Of a stretch of 64,000 nucleotides of DNA, positions 21,963 through 31,144 are shown piece after piece. The notes under the pieces are model-generated. The model saw nothing but the letters and a program-made list of their open reading frames with translations, was not told the DNA's origin and did not search any database. Source of the stretch: JAGVSR01 sp963708775. GTDB taxonomy: Bacteria > Pseudomonadota > Alphaproteobacteria > Rhizobiales > Hyphomicrobiaceae. The position numbers were made by a program, and so were the translations under genes. The stretch's first letter is position 1, and each line of letters begins with the position of its first letter. The stretch spans positions 1 to 64,000 of the forward strand of contig CAVPTI010000013.1 in NCBI GenBank assembly GCA_963708775.1. The letters are read 5' to 3'.

Positions 21963-22304
21963 TCAACGCGTCCCGGTCAATTCGGCGATGATGCCCGCAG
22001 GCACGGGCTTCGAAACGAAAGAATGCGGGATGCGGCCGAGTTCTGGATGGATCAGCGTCGACCCACTGACGACAATGACCTTGCAGCCCAATTCTGCTAG
22101 ATGGGTTGCGAGCGAAAGACCGCTGTCGCCATCTGCAAGCTGCAAATCTACAATCGCGATATCGGGGCGCAGAACGCCTGCCGCGTCCCATGCGTCGAAG
22201 CTCGAATAAAATGTTCCGACCACCTGAGAACCTGCTTCCTCGACCTCATGTGCCAGGTCCATGGCAAGCAGGAGATCGTCTTCGCAGATCATGACGCGCT
22301 TCAT
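21963..22304 (-). CDS. Stand-alone response-regulator receiver domain
   Basis: A 113-residue CheY-like protein made only of a receiver domain. The acidic pocket is CEDD near residue 7, the phospho-acceptor Asp lies in IAIVDLQLADGDSG (residues about 48-61), the Ser/Thr switch in VIVVSGS, and the conserved Lys in SFVSKPV. No output domain follows. GGAGAG lies before the chosen ATG at 22304. Such single-domain regulators shuttle phosphate in hybrid relays or bind partners; no cognate kinase is adjacent. Confidence 0.9.
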   Translation of the reverse strand: MKRVMICEDDLLLAMDLAHEVEEAGSQVVGTFYSSFDAWDAAGVLRPDIAIVDLQLADGDSGLSLATHLAELGCKVIVVSGSTLIHPELGRIPHSFVSKPVPAGIIAELTGTR

Positions 22305-22411
22305 GCGAGGGTCTCTCCACTCGTGTTGCACACGGAGGGTTCAACCCGCTCTGTCAGGTAAAGTTCCCGCTTGTCTCGATAGTTGCGGATTGCCGCAGCC
22401 ACAGATTGATC

Positions 22412-24036
22412 TCAGGGCGCGATGGCGACGACGCGGCAATCAAAGCCGTGCGGCTTAAGAATATTGCAAAGCCGGCCGGGCTCCATCGAAGAGGAATACG
22501 GGCCGACGCTGACACGGTAAGCGGCGCCCATGCTGCCGAATAGCACGCCGCCCGTTGCTGGTTCCTCGATAACGGGTTCCAGACCACGCAAACTTGGCTT
22601 ATGCGCAGATAGCAAACGCGAGAGGGTTTGTTCCGCATCGGCACGTGAGTTCTCAGCCGCGATATGCAGCCGATAGGGCCCTGGCAATACGGCAGCAGGA
22701 GGCGGCGCGTTCTCCGACGCAACAGGCTCGGCTGCCGCAACTTTGACTTCAGGAACTTTGACGGGCGGCACTTCAATGGCGGGTGCCGCTTTCGTTTCAG
22801 CGGGCCAAACCACCGGAGCAGGCTCTACGGATTTGGGCTTCTCAGGCAGTGCTGCCGTTTCGATTTTTGACGCGGCTAGCGGCGCGGGTTCATTCGCGGG
22901 CGGCAGAGATGTGGCAGGTTCAGAAGCAGCGGACCCACCGCTGAACAGGTTGCCGAAAAACGCGCCCGCGGCTTTGCCCGCGTCTGCGAGCGCGGCCGGG
23001 GCATCCGTCACGGTGCTGGGAACTTCGTCCGGCTTCGGCGCCTCGGGTGCAAATGTCGTCGCCACGGATGCGACAGGGGCTGGAGGCGGCTCTGACGCTA
23101 CGGCTGCAACTGGAACTGAGGGTCGCCGCCGCTGAAGCGCTCCACGGGAGCGCCGCCTGATCGGGGGCGCTGGGCGTGTTGCCTTGCGGAGCGCTGGTTG
23201 CCATCTGCCAAGGCAGCGGCTTCTCGGGCGGCGCAGCCTCGGCCTGAACAGTCGCGATCGGGTCACGTTTCACCGGCGCTACAGTGGCCACCGGTTCCGA
23301 GATCGTATCGGCATCCTGAGACGGGGCCGAAGCCACGGGGACGCTCGTGGTGCGGTTTTCTTCAGTGCTGACAGGTGCAGGCGCTGGCGCGACCGGAGGC
23401 GACGGTGCCGGCATTGCAGCCGCCTCGACCGCCTTCGGTGCCTCAGCAATAGCGACGACGGGCGCGGCGGTCGGCGTCACTTCAGCCATTGCCCATGGCA
23501 TCGTTTGGGCCTGAGGCTCCGCGACGCTTGTGGAAACCGCAGGCGGTGTTGCAATCGGTGCCGGCACGGAAGACGCAGGCGTGGAAGCGGTCTCTACCGT
23601 GGCAGGCGCTGCTACGCCATTGAGCGCCGCGACCTCGCGCAGAAGAGCCTGACGGTGATCTTCTGCAACCGCTTTGTCTGTCGCCGACAACCCGTCACGC
23701 AGCCACACCGCCGCATTGAGATCGGAGAGCGCCGCCGCCGGCATCTTCTGCTTGCGATAGGCGACACCTCGATAAAACATCGCTTTGGCGAGATCGGGAT
23801 TATTCAACCCGCCCATCGTGATCGCAGTGGAAAGCGCCGCCACTGCGGCATCCGTTTTGCCGCCCTCGAAAGCCTTCGTGCCGGCGGCAAGCGCTTTGGC
23901 AGCCTCGGCAGCCTTGGGATCAGCGGCCTTTTCCGCAACAGCGGGTTTTGCAACCGTTTGCGCGGCGGCCGGCACTGGCAATGCTGAGCGCAGCCAAAAC
24001 CAGCGCTGTGAAGATAGGGAAACGGTCGGCGGCCAT
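22412..24036 (-). CDS. TPR- and SPOR-domain envelope protein (frameshifted)
   Basis: The N-terminus MAADRFPIFTALVLAALSIA is a signal peptide. A short TPR-like region follows (AFEGGKTDAAVAALSTAI, then AKAMFYRGVAYRKQKMPAAA), then about 300 residues of Pro/Ala-rich linker, and a C-terminal SPOR-like domain (PYRLHIAAENSRADAEQTL, YRVSVGPYSSSMEPGR). Total length is about 540 residues. SPOR domains bind denuded glycan strands at division sites, so a periplasmic cell-wall role is likely. Frame changes lie near 23980 and 23140. The gene diverges from cmk. Confidence 0.75.
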
Positions 24037-24278
24037 ACGCGGAGGAACCTTTTTCCAGGTTTGCTTTGGAACGCTCACGCCATGCTGCGACTCGAAACAA
24101 AGGCGATGGTCATTCAGCGCGCCGTCGATCGCAACCCGGCTCACTCACCTGCCCCCAGGCGACGATCTCAATCCCGGCGTTTTCAACTGAAATCCGCCCC
24201 GAGCACGCCGCAACACGTGCGAACCGCGCCGAACGGTCCCTTGACCCGACCGGCTCACTCAGGCACGCGAGACAATCG

Positions 24279-24430
24279 CCCCACACCCGCCTGCGGAGTG
24301 TGGGCCAGAAGGGACACCCCACACCCGCCTGCGGAGTGTGGGCCAGAAGGGACACCCCACACCCGCCTGCGGAGTGTGGGCCAAAGGACACCCACACCCG
24401 CCTGCGGAGTGGGGCCATAAAGGACGACGC
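24279..24430. repeat. Four tandem copies of a 36-38 bp palindromic repeat
   Basis: Units start at about 24279, 24317, 24355 and 24391. Each contains CCACACCCGCCTGCGGAGTG followed by TGGGCC, in which CCCACAC and GTGTGGG form an inverted repeat. Copies 1-3 are identical over 38 bases; the fourth is shortened and altered at the end. The array stops five bases before the cmk start codon, so it fills the cmk leader. The rest of the 24037-24278 gap shows nothing recognisable. Confidence 0.9.
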
Positions 24431-24434
24431 GCGC

Positions 24435-25064
24435 ATGATCATCGCCATCGACGGACCGGCAGCGTCGGGCAAGGGCACATTGGCCAAGCGAATCGCGGCC
24501 CATTTCGGCTACCACGTGCTCGATACCGGCCTTCTCTACCGCGCCGTCGCCCGTGACATTGAACGCGCCGGTTTCCGTCTAAATGACCACTGGGCCGCGC
24601 TCTCCGCCGCCCGCAACCTCGACCCCGCCACCCTAGACGACCCTGCGCTGCGCGGCGTCCCCGCCGGCGATAAAGCCTCCGTCATCGCCAAGATCCCCGA
24701 AGTGCGCTCTGCCCTTCTGCAGTATCAGCGCGACTTCGCCCGCCGACCGCCCGGCGCCGTCCTCGACGGGCGCGACATCGGAACCGTCGTCTGCCCTGAC
24801 GCAGACATAAAAATCTACGTCACGGCCACCCCTGAAGAACGCGCCCGCCGCCGCCACCTCGAACACAAGGCTCGCGGTGAGACCGCCACCTTCGACGACC
24901 TCCTGGCCGACATCCGTTCCCGCGACGCCCGCGATAGCGGCCGCGCCATCGCGCCCCTGGCCGCCGCCCCTGACGCCATCCAGCTCGACACCACGACGAT
25001 GGACGCGGATGCGGTTTTCAAGGCCGCGATGAGAATTGTCGAAGGTCATGCCCGTCAGGCTTGA
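24435..25064 (+). CDS. cmk: (d)CMP kinase
   Basis: A 209-residue cytidylate kinase that phosphorylates CMP and dCMP with ATP. The P-loop is IDGPAASGKGTLAKR (residues 5-19), followed by the substrate-binding VLDTGLLYRAVA, LDGRDIGTVVCPDA and the lid region ATPEERARRRHLE. Length and sequence are full and clean. It precedes rpsA as in most proteobacteria, but its usual upstream neighbour aroA is displaced. The palindromic repeat array runs almost up to its ATG. Confidence 0.96.
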   Translation: MIIAIDGPAASGKGTLAKRIAAHFGYHVLDTGLLYRAVARDIERAGFRLNDHWAALSAARNLDPATLDDPALRGVPAGDKASVIAKIPEVRSALLQYQRDFARRPPGAVLDGRDIGTVVCPDADIKIYVTATPEERARRRHLEHKARGETATFDDLLADIRSRDARDSGRAIAPLAAAPDAIQLDTTTMDADAVFKAAMRIVEGHARQA

Positions 25065-25376
25065 ACGCAGCCCACTTGCTCTCACAGCCTGCTTCCGCTA
25101 GAACGCCCCAATCTGACGCCACTGTCGGATCGGCCGAGAGGTAAGGCCGGGCTAACGGAGCCGCTCCAACGCGGGCAGCTCCAAACGTGTTGGCAGGGCA
25201 ACTGATAGCCCATCACGGTGGCTTCGACCCAGCAGCAATATCACCGCCGGCAGTCCTGCCTCTGGTCGCGCATCTGTGCGTTCCGGGCAGCGTCGGCTTT
25301 AGAACATAAACCCTCGCTGCCGTGGGCCATGAAGCGCCCGCGCCGGCCGCAACCAAGATCGTTTCCAGGAGCCTAG
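25065..25376 (+). other. cmk-rpsA intergenic region / rpsA leader
   Basis: This 312-base gap has no convincing ORF. It should contain the rpsA promoter and 5' leader; an AGGAGCC Shine-Dalgarno lies at 25367-25373. I can see no canonical promoter boxes with confidence. Confidence 0.5.
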
Positions 25377-27104
25377 ATGTCAGCCGAAGTGTCGAAAGAA
25401 TTCAACCCCTCGCGTGATGAGTTTGCAGCCCTGCTCGCCGAGAGCCTCGCCAAGGACGACGTCTTCGAAGGACAGGTCGTCAAGGGCAAGGTCGTCGGCA
25501 TCGAGAAGGACCTCGCCATCATCGACGTGGGCCTCAAGATGGAAGGCCGTGTGGCCTTGAAGGAATTCGGTCTCGGCGGCAAGCCGGGCGACATCAAGAT
25601 CGGCGACACCGTCGAAGTTTACCTGGAGCGCGTTGAAAATGCGCTTGGTGAAGCTGTCCTGTCGCGCGACAAGGCTCGCCGCGAAGAAAGCTGGACCCGC
25701 CTCGAGCGCCTTCACGAAAAGGGCGAGAAGGTCACGGGCGTCATCTTCAACAAGGTCAAGGGTGGCTTCACCGTCGATCTCGACGGCGCCGTCGCGTTCC
25801 TGCCCGGTTCCCAGGTCGACATCCGCCCCGTGCGCGACGTCGGCCCGCTGATGCACCAGCAGTTGCCCTTCCAGATCCTCAAGATGGATCGCCGCCGCGG
25901 CAACATCGTCGTTTCCCGCCGCTCGGTCCTCGAGGAAACCCGCGCCGAACAGCGCGCCGATATCGTCTCGCGCCTCGCCGAAGGTCAGGTCATCGACGGC
26001 CTCGTCAAGAACATCACCGACTACGGTGCCTTCATCGACTTGGGCGGCATCGACGGCCTGCTCCACGTGACCGACATGGCCTGGCGCCGCGTCAATCACC
26101 CCTCCGAGATCCTCAACGTCGGCGACACGGTGAAGGTGCAGATCATCCGCATCAACCCGGAAACGCAGCGTATTTCGCTCGGTATGAAGCAGCTCCAGTC
26201 CGATCCCTGGTCGGCCATCGAAGCCAAGTACCCGGTCGGCGCCAAGCTGAAGGGCACCGTCACCAACATCGCCGATTATGGCGCATTCGTTGAACTCGAG
26301 CCCGGCGTCGAAGGCTTGATCCACGTATCCGAAATGAGCTGGACCAAGAAGAACGTCCACCCTGGCAAGATCGTTTCGACCAGCCAGCAGGTCGATGTTC
26401 AGGTTCTCGAAGTCGACCCCACCAAGCGTCGCATTTCGCTCGGCCTCAAGCAGACCCAGGACAACCCGTGGGATGCTTTCCTCGCTGCGCACCCGAAGGG
26501 CACGATCGTCGAAGGTCCGATCCGCAACATCACGGAATTCGGTCTCTTCATCGGTCTCGACAACGGCATCGACGGCATGGTCCACCTCTCGGATCTCGAC
26601 TGGTCGAAGCCCGGCGACGAGCTGATCAAGGAGTACAAGAAGGGCGACAACGTGAAGGCCATGGTGCTCGATGTTGACAGCTCTAAGGAGCGCATCTCGC
26701 TCGGCGTCAAGCAGCTCGCCGGCGATCCGGCCGACACGCTCTCGCGCTACAAGAAGGGCGACACCGTCACGTGTGAAGTCGTCGCGGTGCAGGAGAACGG
26801 CATCGAAGTGAAGATCGCCGACAGCGACATCACGTCGTTCGTCAAGCGCTCGGATCTATCGCGCGATCGCTCCGAACAGCGCCCCGAGCGCTTCACGGTT
26901 GGCCAGAAGGTCGATGCAGCGGTTCTCTCTTCCGACAAGGCAGCCCGCCGCATTACGGTCTCGATCAAGGCGCTTGAAATTGCCGAAGAGAAGCAGGCCG
27001 TCGCGCAATACGGCTCGTCGGATTCGGGCGCCTCGCTCGGCGACATCTTCAAGGCCGCCATCAAGAAGCGGAATGCCGACACGGACGAGGAAGACGCCGA
27101 ATAA
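25377..27104 (+). CDS. rpsA: 30S ribosomal protein S1
   Basis: A full-length 575-residue protein with six S1 (OB-fold) RNA-binding repeats. The last four show the typical GxVxxIxxYGAFVxL form, for example VKNITDYGAFIDLGGIDGLL and VTNIADYGAFVELEPGVEGL, each followed by RISLGxKQ blocks. The start MSAEVSKEFNPSRDEFAALL is usual for alphaproteobacterial S1. S1 delivers mRNA to the 30S subunit. Codon use is strongly biased to C-ending codons, as expected for a highly expressed gene. Confidence 0.98.
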   Translation: MSAEVSKEFNPSRDEFAALLAESLAKDDVFEGQVVKGKVVGIEKDLAIIDVGLKMEGRVALKEFGLGGKPGDIKIGDTVEVYLERVENALGEAVLSRDKARREESWTRLERLHEKGEKVTGVIFNKVKGGFTVDLDGAVAFLPGSQVDIRPVRDVGPLMHQQLPFQILKMDRRRGNIVVSRRSVLEETRAEQRADIVSRLAEGQVIDGLVKNITDYGAFIDLGGIDGLLHVTDMAWRRVNHPSEILNVGDTVKVQIIRINPETQRISLGMKQLQSDPWSAIEAKYPVGAKLKGTVTNIADYGAFVELEPGVEGLIHVSEMSWTKKNVHPGKIVSTSQQVDVQVLEVDPTKRRISLGLKQTQDNPWDAFLAAHPKGTIVEGPIRNITEFGLFIGLDNGIDGMVHLSDLDWSKPGDELIKEYKKGDNVKAMVLDVDSSKERISLGVKQLAGDPADTLSRYKKGDTVTCEVVAVQENGIEVKIADSDITSFVKRSDLSRDRSEQRPERFTVGQKVDAAVLSSDKAARRITVSIKALEIAEEKQAVAQYGSSDSGASLGDIFKAAIKKRNADTDEEDAE

Positions 27105-27182
27105 GACGGCGCGCAGCGGCCGGCTCATCGGAGCACAGCAGCTGCGCGCGAGTTAAAAGCTGTACCGGAACGAAACAAAAAG

Positions 27183-27215
27183 AAGCGCGGCGCCATTGTG
27201 GTACCGCGCTTTTTC
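27183..27215 (+). terminator. Rho-independent terminator after rpsA
   Basis: AAGCGCGG pairs with CCGCGCTT around a 13-base loop and is followed by TTTTCATT, about 80 bases after the rpsA stop. Confidence 0.85.
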
Positions 27216-27349
27216 ATTACATGTGATCTCCAACTCTTCACGCGCGCAATTTCAACGCCTCTGCCTACGTTTTCTTAGCGTATTGAAATGATAAGGGTTG
27301 TACGGATGCGCGGACCAACGGCCGCAAACGTGTAGGGAGTTTGACAGCA

Positions 27350-28318
27350 ATGTCGCTGGAAACTGAGATCGTTCTTGATCGCCGCCAGCTGCGCCGCCGC
27401 CTAAGCCTCTGGCGCGGGTTGGCCATCACCGGGCTCGTGATTGCATTGGGCGGCTACATGCTGTCCGCCGACGAGACCAGCGGAGTGTTCGCCAAGAAGC
27501 ACGTGGCGCGCATCTCCTTTACCGGCACCATCACCGAAAGCCGGGCGGAACTCCAAATGCTGCGCAAGATCCGCGACGCCAAAAACGTCGCTGGCGTCAT
27601 CGTCTTCGTCAACAGCCCCGGCGGCACAACCACCGGCGGCGAAGCGGTCTACGAAGAGTTGCGCAAAATCGCCGAAAAGAAACCCGTCGTCGCGCAGTTC
27701 GGAACCGTGGCGGCTTCCGCCGGCTACATTGTCGGCCTCGCCGCGGACCACATTGTCTCTCGCGGCAATACCATCACGGGCTCGGTCGGCGTTCTCATGC
27801 AGTGGCCGGAAGTCGGCGACCTCCTCAGCAAGGTCGGCGTCAAGATGAACGAGGTCAAGAGCGGCGAACTCAAAGCCTCGCCGTCCATTTTCGCCCCGGC
27901 CGATCAGCCGTCTCTCGGTGTTGTGCGCGAGATGATCGACGATGGATTCCGCTGGTTCGCCTCGCTCGTCGAAACCCGCCGCGGAATCAAGATTGCCGAC
28001 GTCCCCGGTCTGGAACAGGGCCGCATCTTCTCTGGCCGCGAAGCCGTCGCCAAGAAGCTGGTCGACGAGATCGGCGGCGAGGCCGAAGCGCAGCGGTGGC
28101 TGGAAGAGAAGCGCGGCGTCGATAAGGATCTGAGTGTCATCGACTGGCAGCCGGCGTCATCGGAGTCGTGGGGGCTGTCCGCATCGTTGTCCACCATGTT
28201 CGGTAACCTTTTTGGCGCCGAAAGCCTGCAAATTGCCGAAATCGTGTCGCGAACACGCGCATTGGGCACTCTTGGTCTTGACGGCATGCTGTCGGTTTGG
28301 CAACCTCCCGAAAACTAA
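27350..28318 (+). CDS. sppA: Signal peptide peptidase SppA (S49 family)
   Basis: A 322-residue short-form SppA. Residues about 24-40 (LAITGLVIALGGYML) are the membrane anchor. The S49 core shows VFVNSPGGTTTGGEAVYEEL, the nucleophile Ser in TVAASAGYIVGLAADHIV and the general-base Lys in NEVKSGELKASP. The enzyme cleaves residual signal peptides in the inner membrane from the periplasmic side. ATG 27350 is preferred because GGGAGT lies nine bases upstream. ihfB follows after 27 bases. Confidence 0.95.
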   Translation: MSLETEIVLDRRQLRRRLSLWRGLAITGLVIALGGYMLSADETSGVFAKKHVARISFTGTITESRAELQMLRKIRDAKNVAGVIVFVNSPGGTTTGGEAVYEELRKIAEKKPVVAQFGTVAASAGYIVGLAADHIVSRGNTITGSVGVLMQWPEVGDLLSKVGVKMNEVKSGELKASPSIFAPADQPSLGVVREMIDDGFRWFASLVETRRGIKIADVPGLEQGRIFSGREAVAKKLVDEIGGEAEAQRWLEEKRGVDKDLSVIDWQPASSESWGLSASLSTMFGNLFGAESLQIAEIVSRTRALGTLGLDGMLSVWQPPEN

Positions 28319-28345
28319 GGAAAAACAAACCTTTCGGGGGTGCCC

Positions 28346-28645
28346 GTGATCAAGTCGGAACTGATCCAGAAGATCGCGAGTGCGAACCCGCATCTCTATC
28401 ACCGCGACGTTGAGCGTATCGTCAACGTCATCTTCGATGAAATTGTCGACGCTCTGGCGCGTGGTGACCGGGTCGAACTGCGTGGCTTCGGTGCCTTCAC
28501 AGTGAAACATCGCGCCGCTCGCCAAGGGCGGAACCCGCGCACGGGATCGCCGGTGCCCGTTGAAGAGAAATTCGTGCCGTTCTTCAAGACCGGCAAGGAA
28601 CTGCGCGATCGCCTCAACGGCGACGATGAACCCGCAGCCAACTAA
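28346..28645 (+). CDS. ihfB: Integration host factor subunit beta
   Basis: A 99-residue HU/IHF-family DNA-bending protein. MIKSELIQKIASANPHLYHR is the standard IHF-beta start, and the DNA-binding arm is RNPRTGSPVPVEEK; RGFGAFTVKHRAARQG lies before it. The second GTG (28346) is chosen over the one at 28340 because it gives the family N-terminus and a better distance from the G-run SD. Confidence 0.96.
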   Translation: MIKSELIQKIASANPHLYHRDVERIVNVIFDEIVDALARGDRVELRGFGAFTVKHRAARQGRNPRTGSPVPVEEKFVPFFKTGKELRDRLNGDDEPAAN

Positions 28646-28696
28646 GCGTCACCTCGCCATGACGGCGACGGGGAGCGAAAGCCTTCGAGGCCGAAC

Positions 28697-29062
28697 GTGC
28701 TGAAACGCATTCTGACCATCCTGATCGCGTTTCCCGCCGCTGCTGTTCTCATCACGCTCGCGATCGCGAACCGTCACGCAGTCACGCTCGTGTTGGACCC
28801 CTTCAATCCCACAGCGCCACTGGTCTCGCTGTCTCTGCCATTCTATGTGTATGTCTTCGGCGCACTCATTCTGGGCGTCGTGATGGGCGGCCTTGCCACC
28901 TGGGCCAACCAGGCGCGATGGCGGCGTCAGGCCCGCGTGCAAACTGTCGAAGCAAGGCGATGGCAATCTGAAGCCGATCGGCTCGCCCGCGAACGCGATG
29001 TCGGCGTTGCACAGCGCGGACGCGAATTGCCGAGCCCCGCCACGGAACGCACGGCGGCCTAG
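28697..29062 (+). CDS. lapA: LapA domain (DUF1049) membrane protein
   Basis: A 121-residue protein with two transmembrane helices, ILTILIAFPAAAVLITLAI (residues 5-23) and YVYVFGALILGVVMGGLAT (residues about 51-69), then an amphipathic charged tail rich in Arg/Gln/Glu. This matches the LapA/DUF1049 family, small inner-membrane proteins linked to LPS assembly control in enterics; the role in alphaproteobacteria is less certain. It lies between ihfB and trpF, its usual place in Hyphomicrobiales. The start is GTG. Confidence 0.88.
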   Translation: MLKRILTILIAFPAAAVLITLAIANRHAVTLVLDPFNPTAPLVSLSLPFYVYVFGALILGVVMGGLATWANQARWRRQARVQTVEARRWQSEADRLARERDVGVAQRGRELPSPATERTAA

Positions 29063-29141
29063 TGCCACTGCTATTGTTCCTGTTCAGATCATGCCGAGCG
29101 TGGTCTCCTCAGCGCGCGATCAAACTGATGAGCCGTCATCC

Positions 29142-29807
29142 ATGACCACCGCTGTCAAAATCTGCGGCATGACCGACGAGACGTCGCTCGACGCGGCACT
29201 CGCCGGCGGCGTCGATTACATTGGCCTCGTTTTCTTTCCCAAAAGCCCGCGCCACCTTGATCTTGCCCGCGCCAAGGCTCTTCGCGCCATGGTGCCGATA
29301 AACGGAACCTGCAAAGCCGTCGCCCTCGTCGTTGACCCTTCGGATGAACAACTGGCTGAGATCATCAGCGCCGTCGGCCCCGACGTCATCCAATTACACG
29401 GCCACGAAACCGTCGAGCGCGTGGCCGAGATCCGCGCTAAATTCGGTAAGCCGATCTTGAAAGCTGTCCCCGTGGCCAGTGCCGCCGATGTCGAAGCAGC
29501 ACGTGCGTACCTCGCCCCCGGCCGCCTTGCGGATATCCTTCTGTTCGACGCCAAGCCCGACCCAAAGGCACCGCTTCCAGGAGGCAATGGCCTCGCCTTC
29601 GATTGGCACATCCTTCAGGGCCTCAAAGCCCATCTGGCGTTCGCGTTGGCAGGTGGTCTCACTCCCGAAAACGTTACCGAGGCCGTCGAACGCACCGGGG
29701 CGACGATCGTTGACGTTTCCTCAGGCGTAGAAAGTGCACCCGGCCGCAAAGACCCTGAGCTTATCCGGCGCTTCCTTCGTAACGCGAAGGCAGCTAAGCA
29801 GTCGTAA
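29142..29807 (+). CDS. trpF: Phosphoribosylanthranilate isomerase
   Basis: A 221-residue beta/alpha-barrel enzyme that isomerises PRA to CdRP in tryptophan synthesis. VKICGMTDET carries the catalytic Cys, LLFDAKPDPKAPLPGG the catalytic Asp, and phosphate-binding loops read ALAGGLTPENV and DVSSGVESAPG. ATG 29142 gives MTTAVKICGM, the normal start; a GTG 50 bases upstream would add an unlikely extension. trpB follows after 32 bases. Confidence 0.96.
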   Translation: MTTAVKICGMTDETSLDAALAGGVDYIGLVFFPKSPRHLDLARAKALRAMVPINGTCKAVALVVDPSDEQLAEIISAVGPDVIQLHGHETVERVAEIRAKFGKPILKAVPVASAADVEAARAYLAPGRLADILLFDAKPDPKAPLPGGNGLAFDWHILQGLKAHLAFALAGGLTPENVTEAVERTGATIVDVSSGVESAPGRKDPELIRRFLRNAKAAKQS

Positions 29808-29839
29808 CGAATTCCGGCGTCTGACCGCGAGAGATCAAC

Positions 29840-31081
29840 ATGGCAACGAACACTGCGAAAAATCAGGACGCGAAGCTCAACAGCTATCGCACAGGTCCGG
29901 ACGACAGAGGCTTTTTCGGCCTATTCGGTGGCCGCTTCGTCGCCGAAACGCTGATGCCCCTGATCCTCGATCTCGAGCGCGCCTATGAGGAAGCAAAAGC
30001 CGATCCCACATTCCAGGCTGAAATCGATTTTCTCAACCTTCACTACGCCGGCCGCCCAAGCCCGCTCTATTTCGCTGAGCGCATGACGAACGAACTTGGC
30101 GGCGCCAAAATCTACTTCAAGCGCGACGAACTCAATCACACCGGTTCGCACAAGATCAACAACTGCCTTGGCCAGATCCTGCTCGCTCGCCGGATGGGCA
30201 AGAAGCGCATCATCGCCGAGACCGGCGCCGGTCAGCACGGCGTCGCCGTGGCGACCGTCTGCGCCAAGTATGGTTTGCCGTGCGAGATCTACATGGGCGC
30301 CACCGACGTCGAACGTCAGGCTCCCAATGTCGCGCGAATGATGCTGCTTGGCGCCAAGCTCAATCCGGTCACCGCCGGCGCCGGCACGCTGAAAGACGCG
30401 ATGAATGAGGCGTTGCGCGACTGGGTCACCAACGTCACCGATACCTACTATCTCATCGGCACCGCAGCCGGCCCGCATCCCTATCCTGCGATGGTGCGCG
30501 ATTTCCAGTCGATTATCGGCAAGGAAACGCGCGAGCAGATGATCGCCGCCGAAGGCCGCCTTCCCGACACACTCGTCGCCTGCATCGGCGGCGGCTCCAA
30601 TGCCATCGGCCTCTTCCATCCCTTCCTCGACGACAAGAACACCGCCATCTACGGCGTTGAAGCCGGCGGCCACGGCCTCGATGTCGAGAACGGTCACGCT
30701 GCCTCGATGAACGGTGGCTCGCCGGGAGTTCTGCACGGTAATCGCACGTATCTTTTGCAGGACGACGACGGCCAGATTCTCGAAGGCCACTCGATCTCCG
30801 CCGGTCTCGATTATCCCGGCGTTGGCCCAGAGCACGCCTGGCTGAAGGACACTGGCCGCGTCACGTACGTCTCCATCACTGACAAGGAAGCACTCGAGGC
30901 GCTCCAGTTCTGCACGCGCATGGAAGGCATCATTCCTGCCCTGGAACCAAGTCATGCACTCGCCCAGGTCATGAAGCTCGCGCCCACGCTGCCGAAGGAT
31001 AATCTGCTTGTGATGAACCTCTGCGGCCGCGGCGACAAAGACCTCTTCACCGTCGCCAAGGCGCTGGGCATGAAGATCTAG
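29840..31081 (+). CDS. trpB: Tryptophan synthase subunit beta
   Basis: A full 413-residue PLP enzyme that condenses indole and serine. The PLP Lys is in LNHTGSHKINNCLGQ (residues about 98-112); the catalytic Glu lies in AETGAGQHGVAVA; the phosphate-binding loop is CIGGGSNAIG; GRGDKD closes the C-terminus. It works with TrpA in an alpha2beta2 complex that channels indole. The trpA gene is separated from it by a small uncharacterised ORF. Confidence 0.98.
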   Translation: MATNTAKNQDAKLNSYRTGPDDRGFFGLFGGRFVAETLMPLILDLERAYEEAKADPTFQAEIDFLNLHYAGRPSPLYFAERMTNELGGAKIYFKRDELNHTGSHKINNCLGQILLARRMGKKRIIAETGAGQHGVAVATVCAKYGLPCEIYMGATDVERQAPNVARMMLLGAKLNPVTAGAGTLKDAMNEALRDWVTNVTDTYYLIGTAAGPHPYPAMVRDFQSIIGKETREQMIAAEGRLPDTLVACIGGGSNAIGLFHPFLDDKNTAIYGVEAGGHGLDVENGHAASMNGGSPGVLHGNRTYLLQDDDGQILEGHSISAGLDYPGVGPEHAWLKDTGRVTYVSITDKEALEALQFCTRMEGIIPALEPSHALAQVMKLAPTLPKDNLLVMNLCGRGDKDLFTVAKALGMKI

Positions 31082-31144
31082 CGACAGCGCGGCCGTTTGC
31101 CTTAATCCGGAACCTGTTGCTGGCAGCGACGTTGCGGCGGTCTC

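Noticed and set aside
24279..24430. Short CRISPR array
   Set aside because: The units are directly tandem with no unique spacers and no cas genes are present.
18395..24434. Integrated mobile element between aroA and cmk
   Set aside because: No integrase, transposase, terminal inverted repeats or att-like pair was found; only a 19-base local duplication at one side.
25380..26585. 401-codon open frame opposite rpsA
   Set aside because: It is a mirror of the S1 repeats; Asp/Val-rich text with no family, and S1 on the other strand is unmistakable.
29921..30955. 344-codon open frame opposite trpB
   Set aside because: Antisense to an intact trpB, with no domain and no SD.
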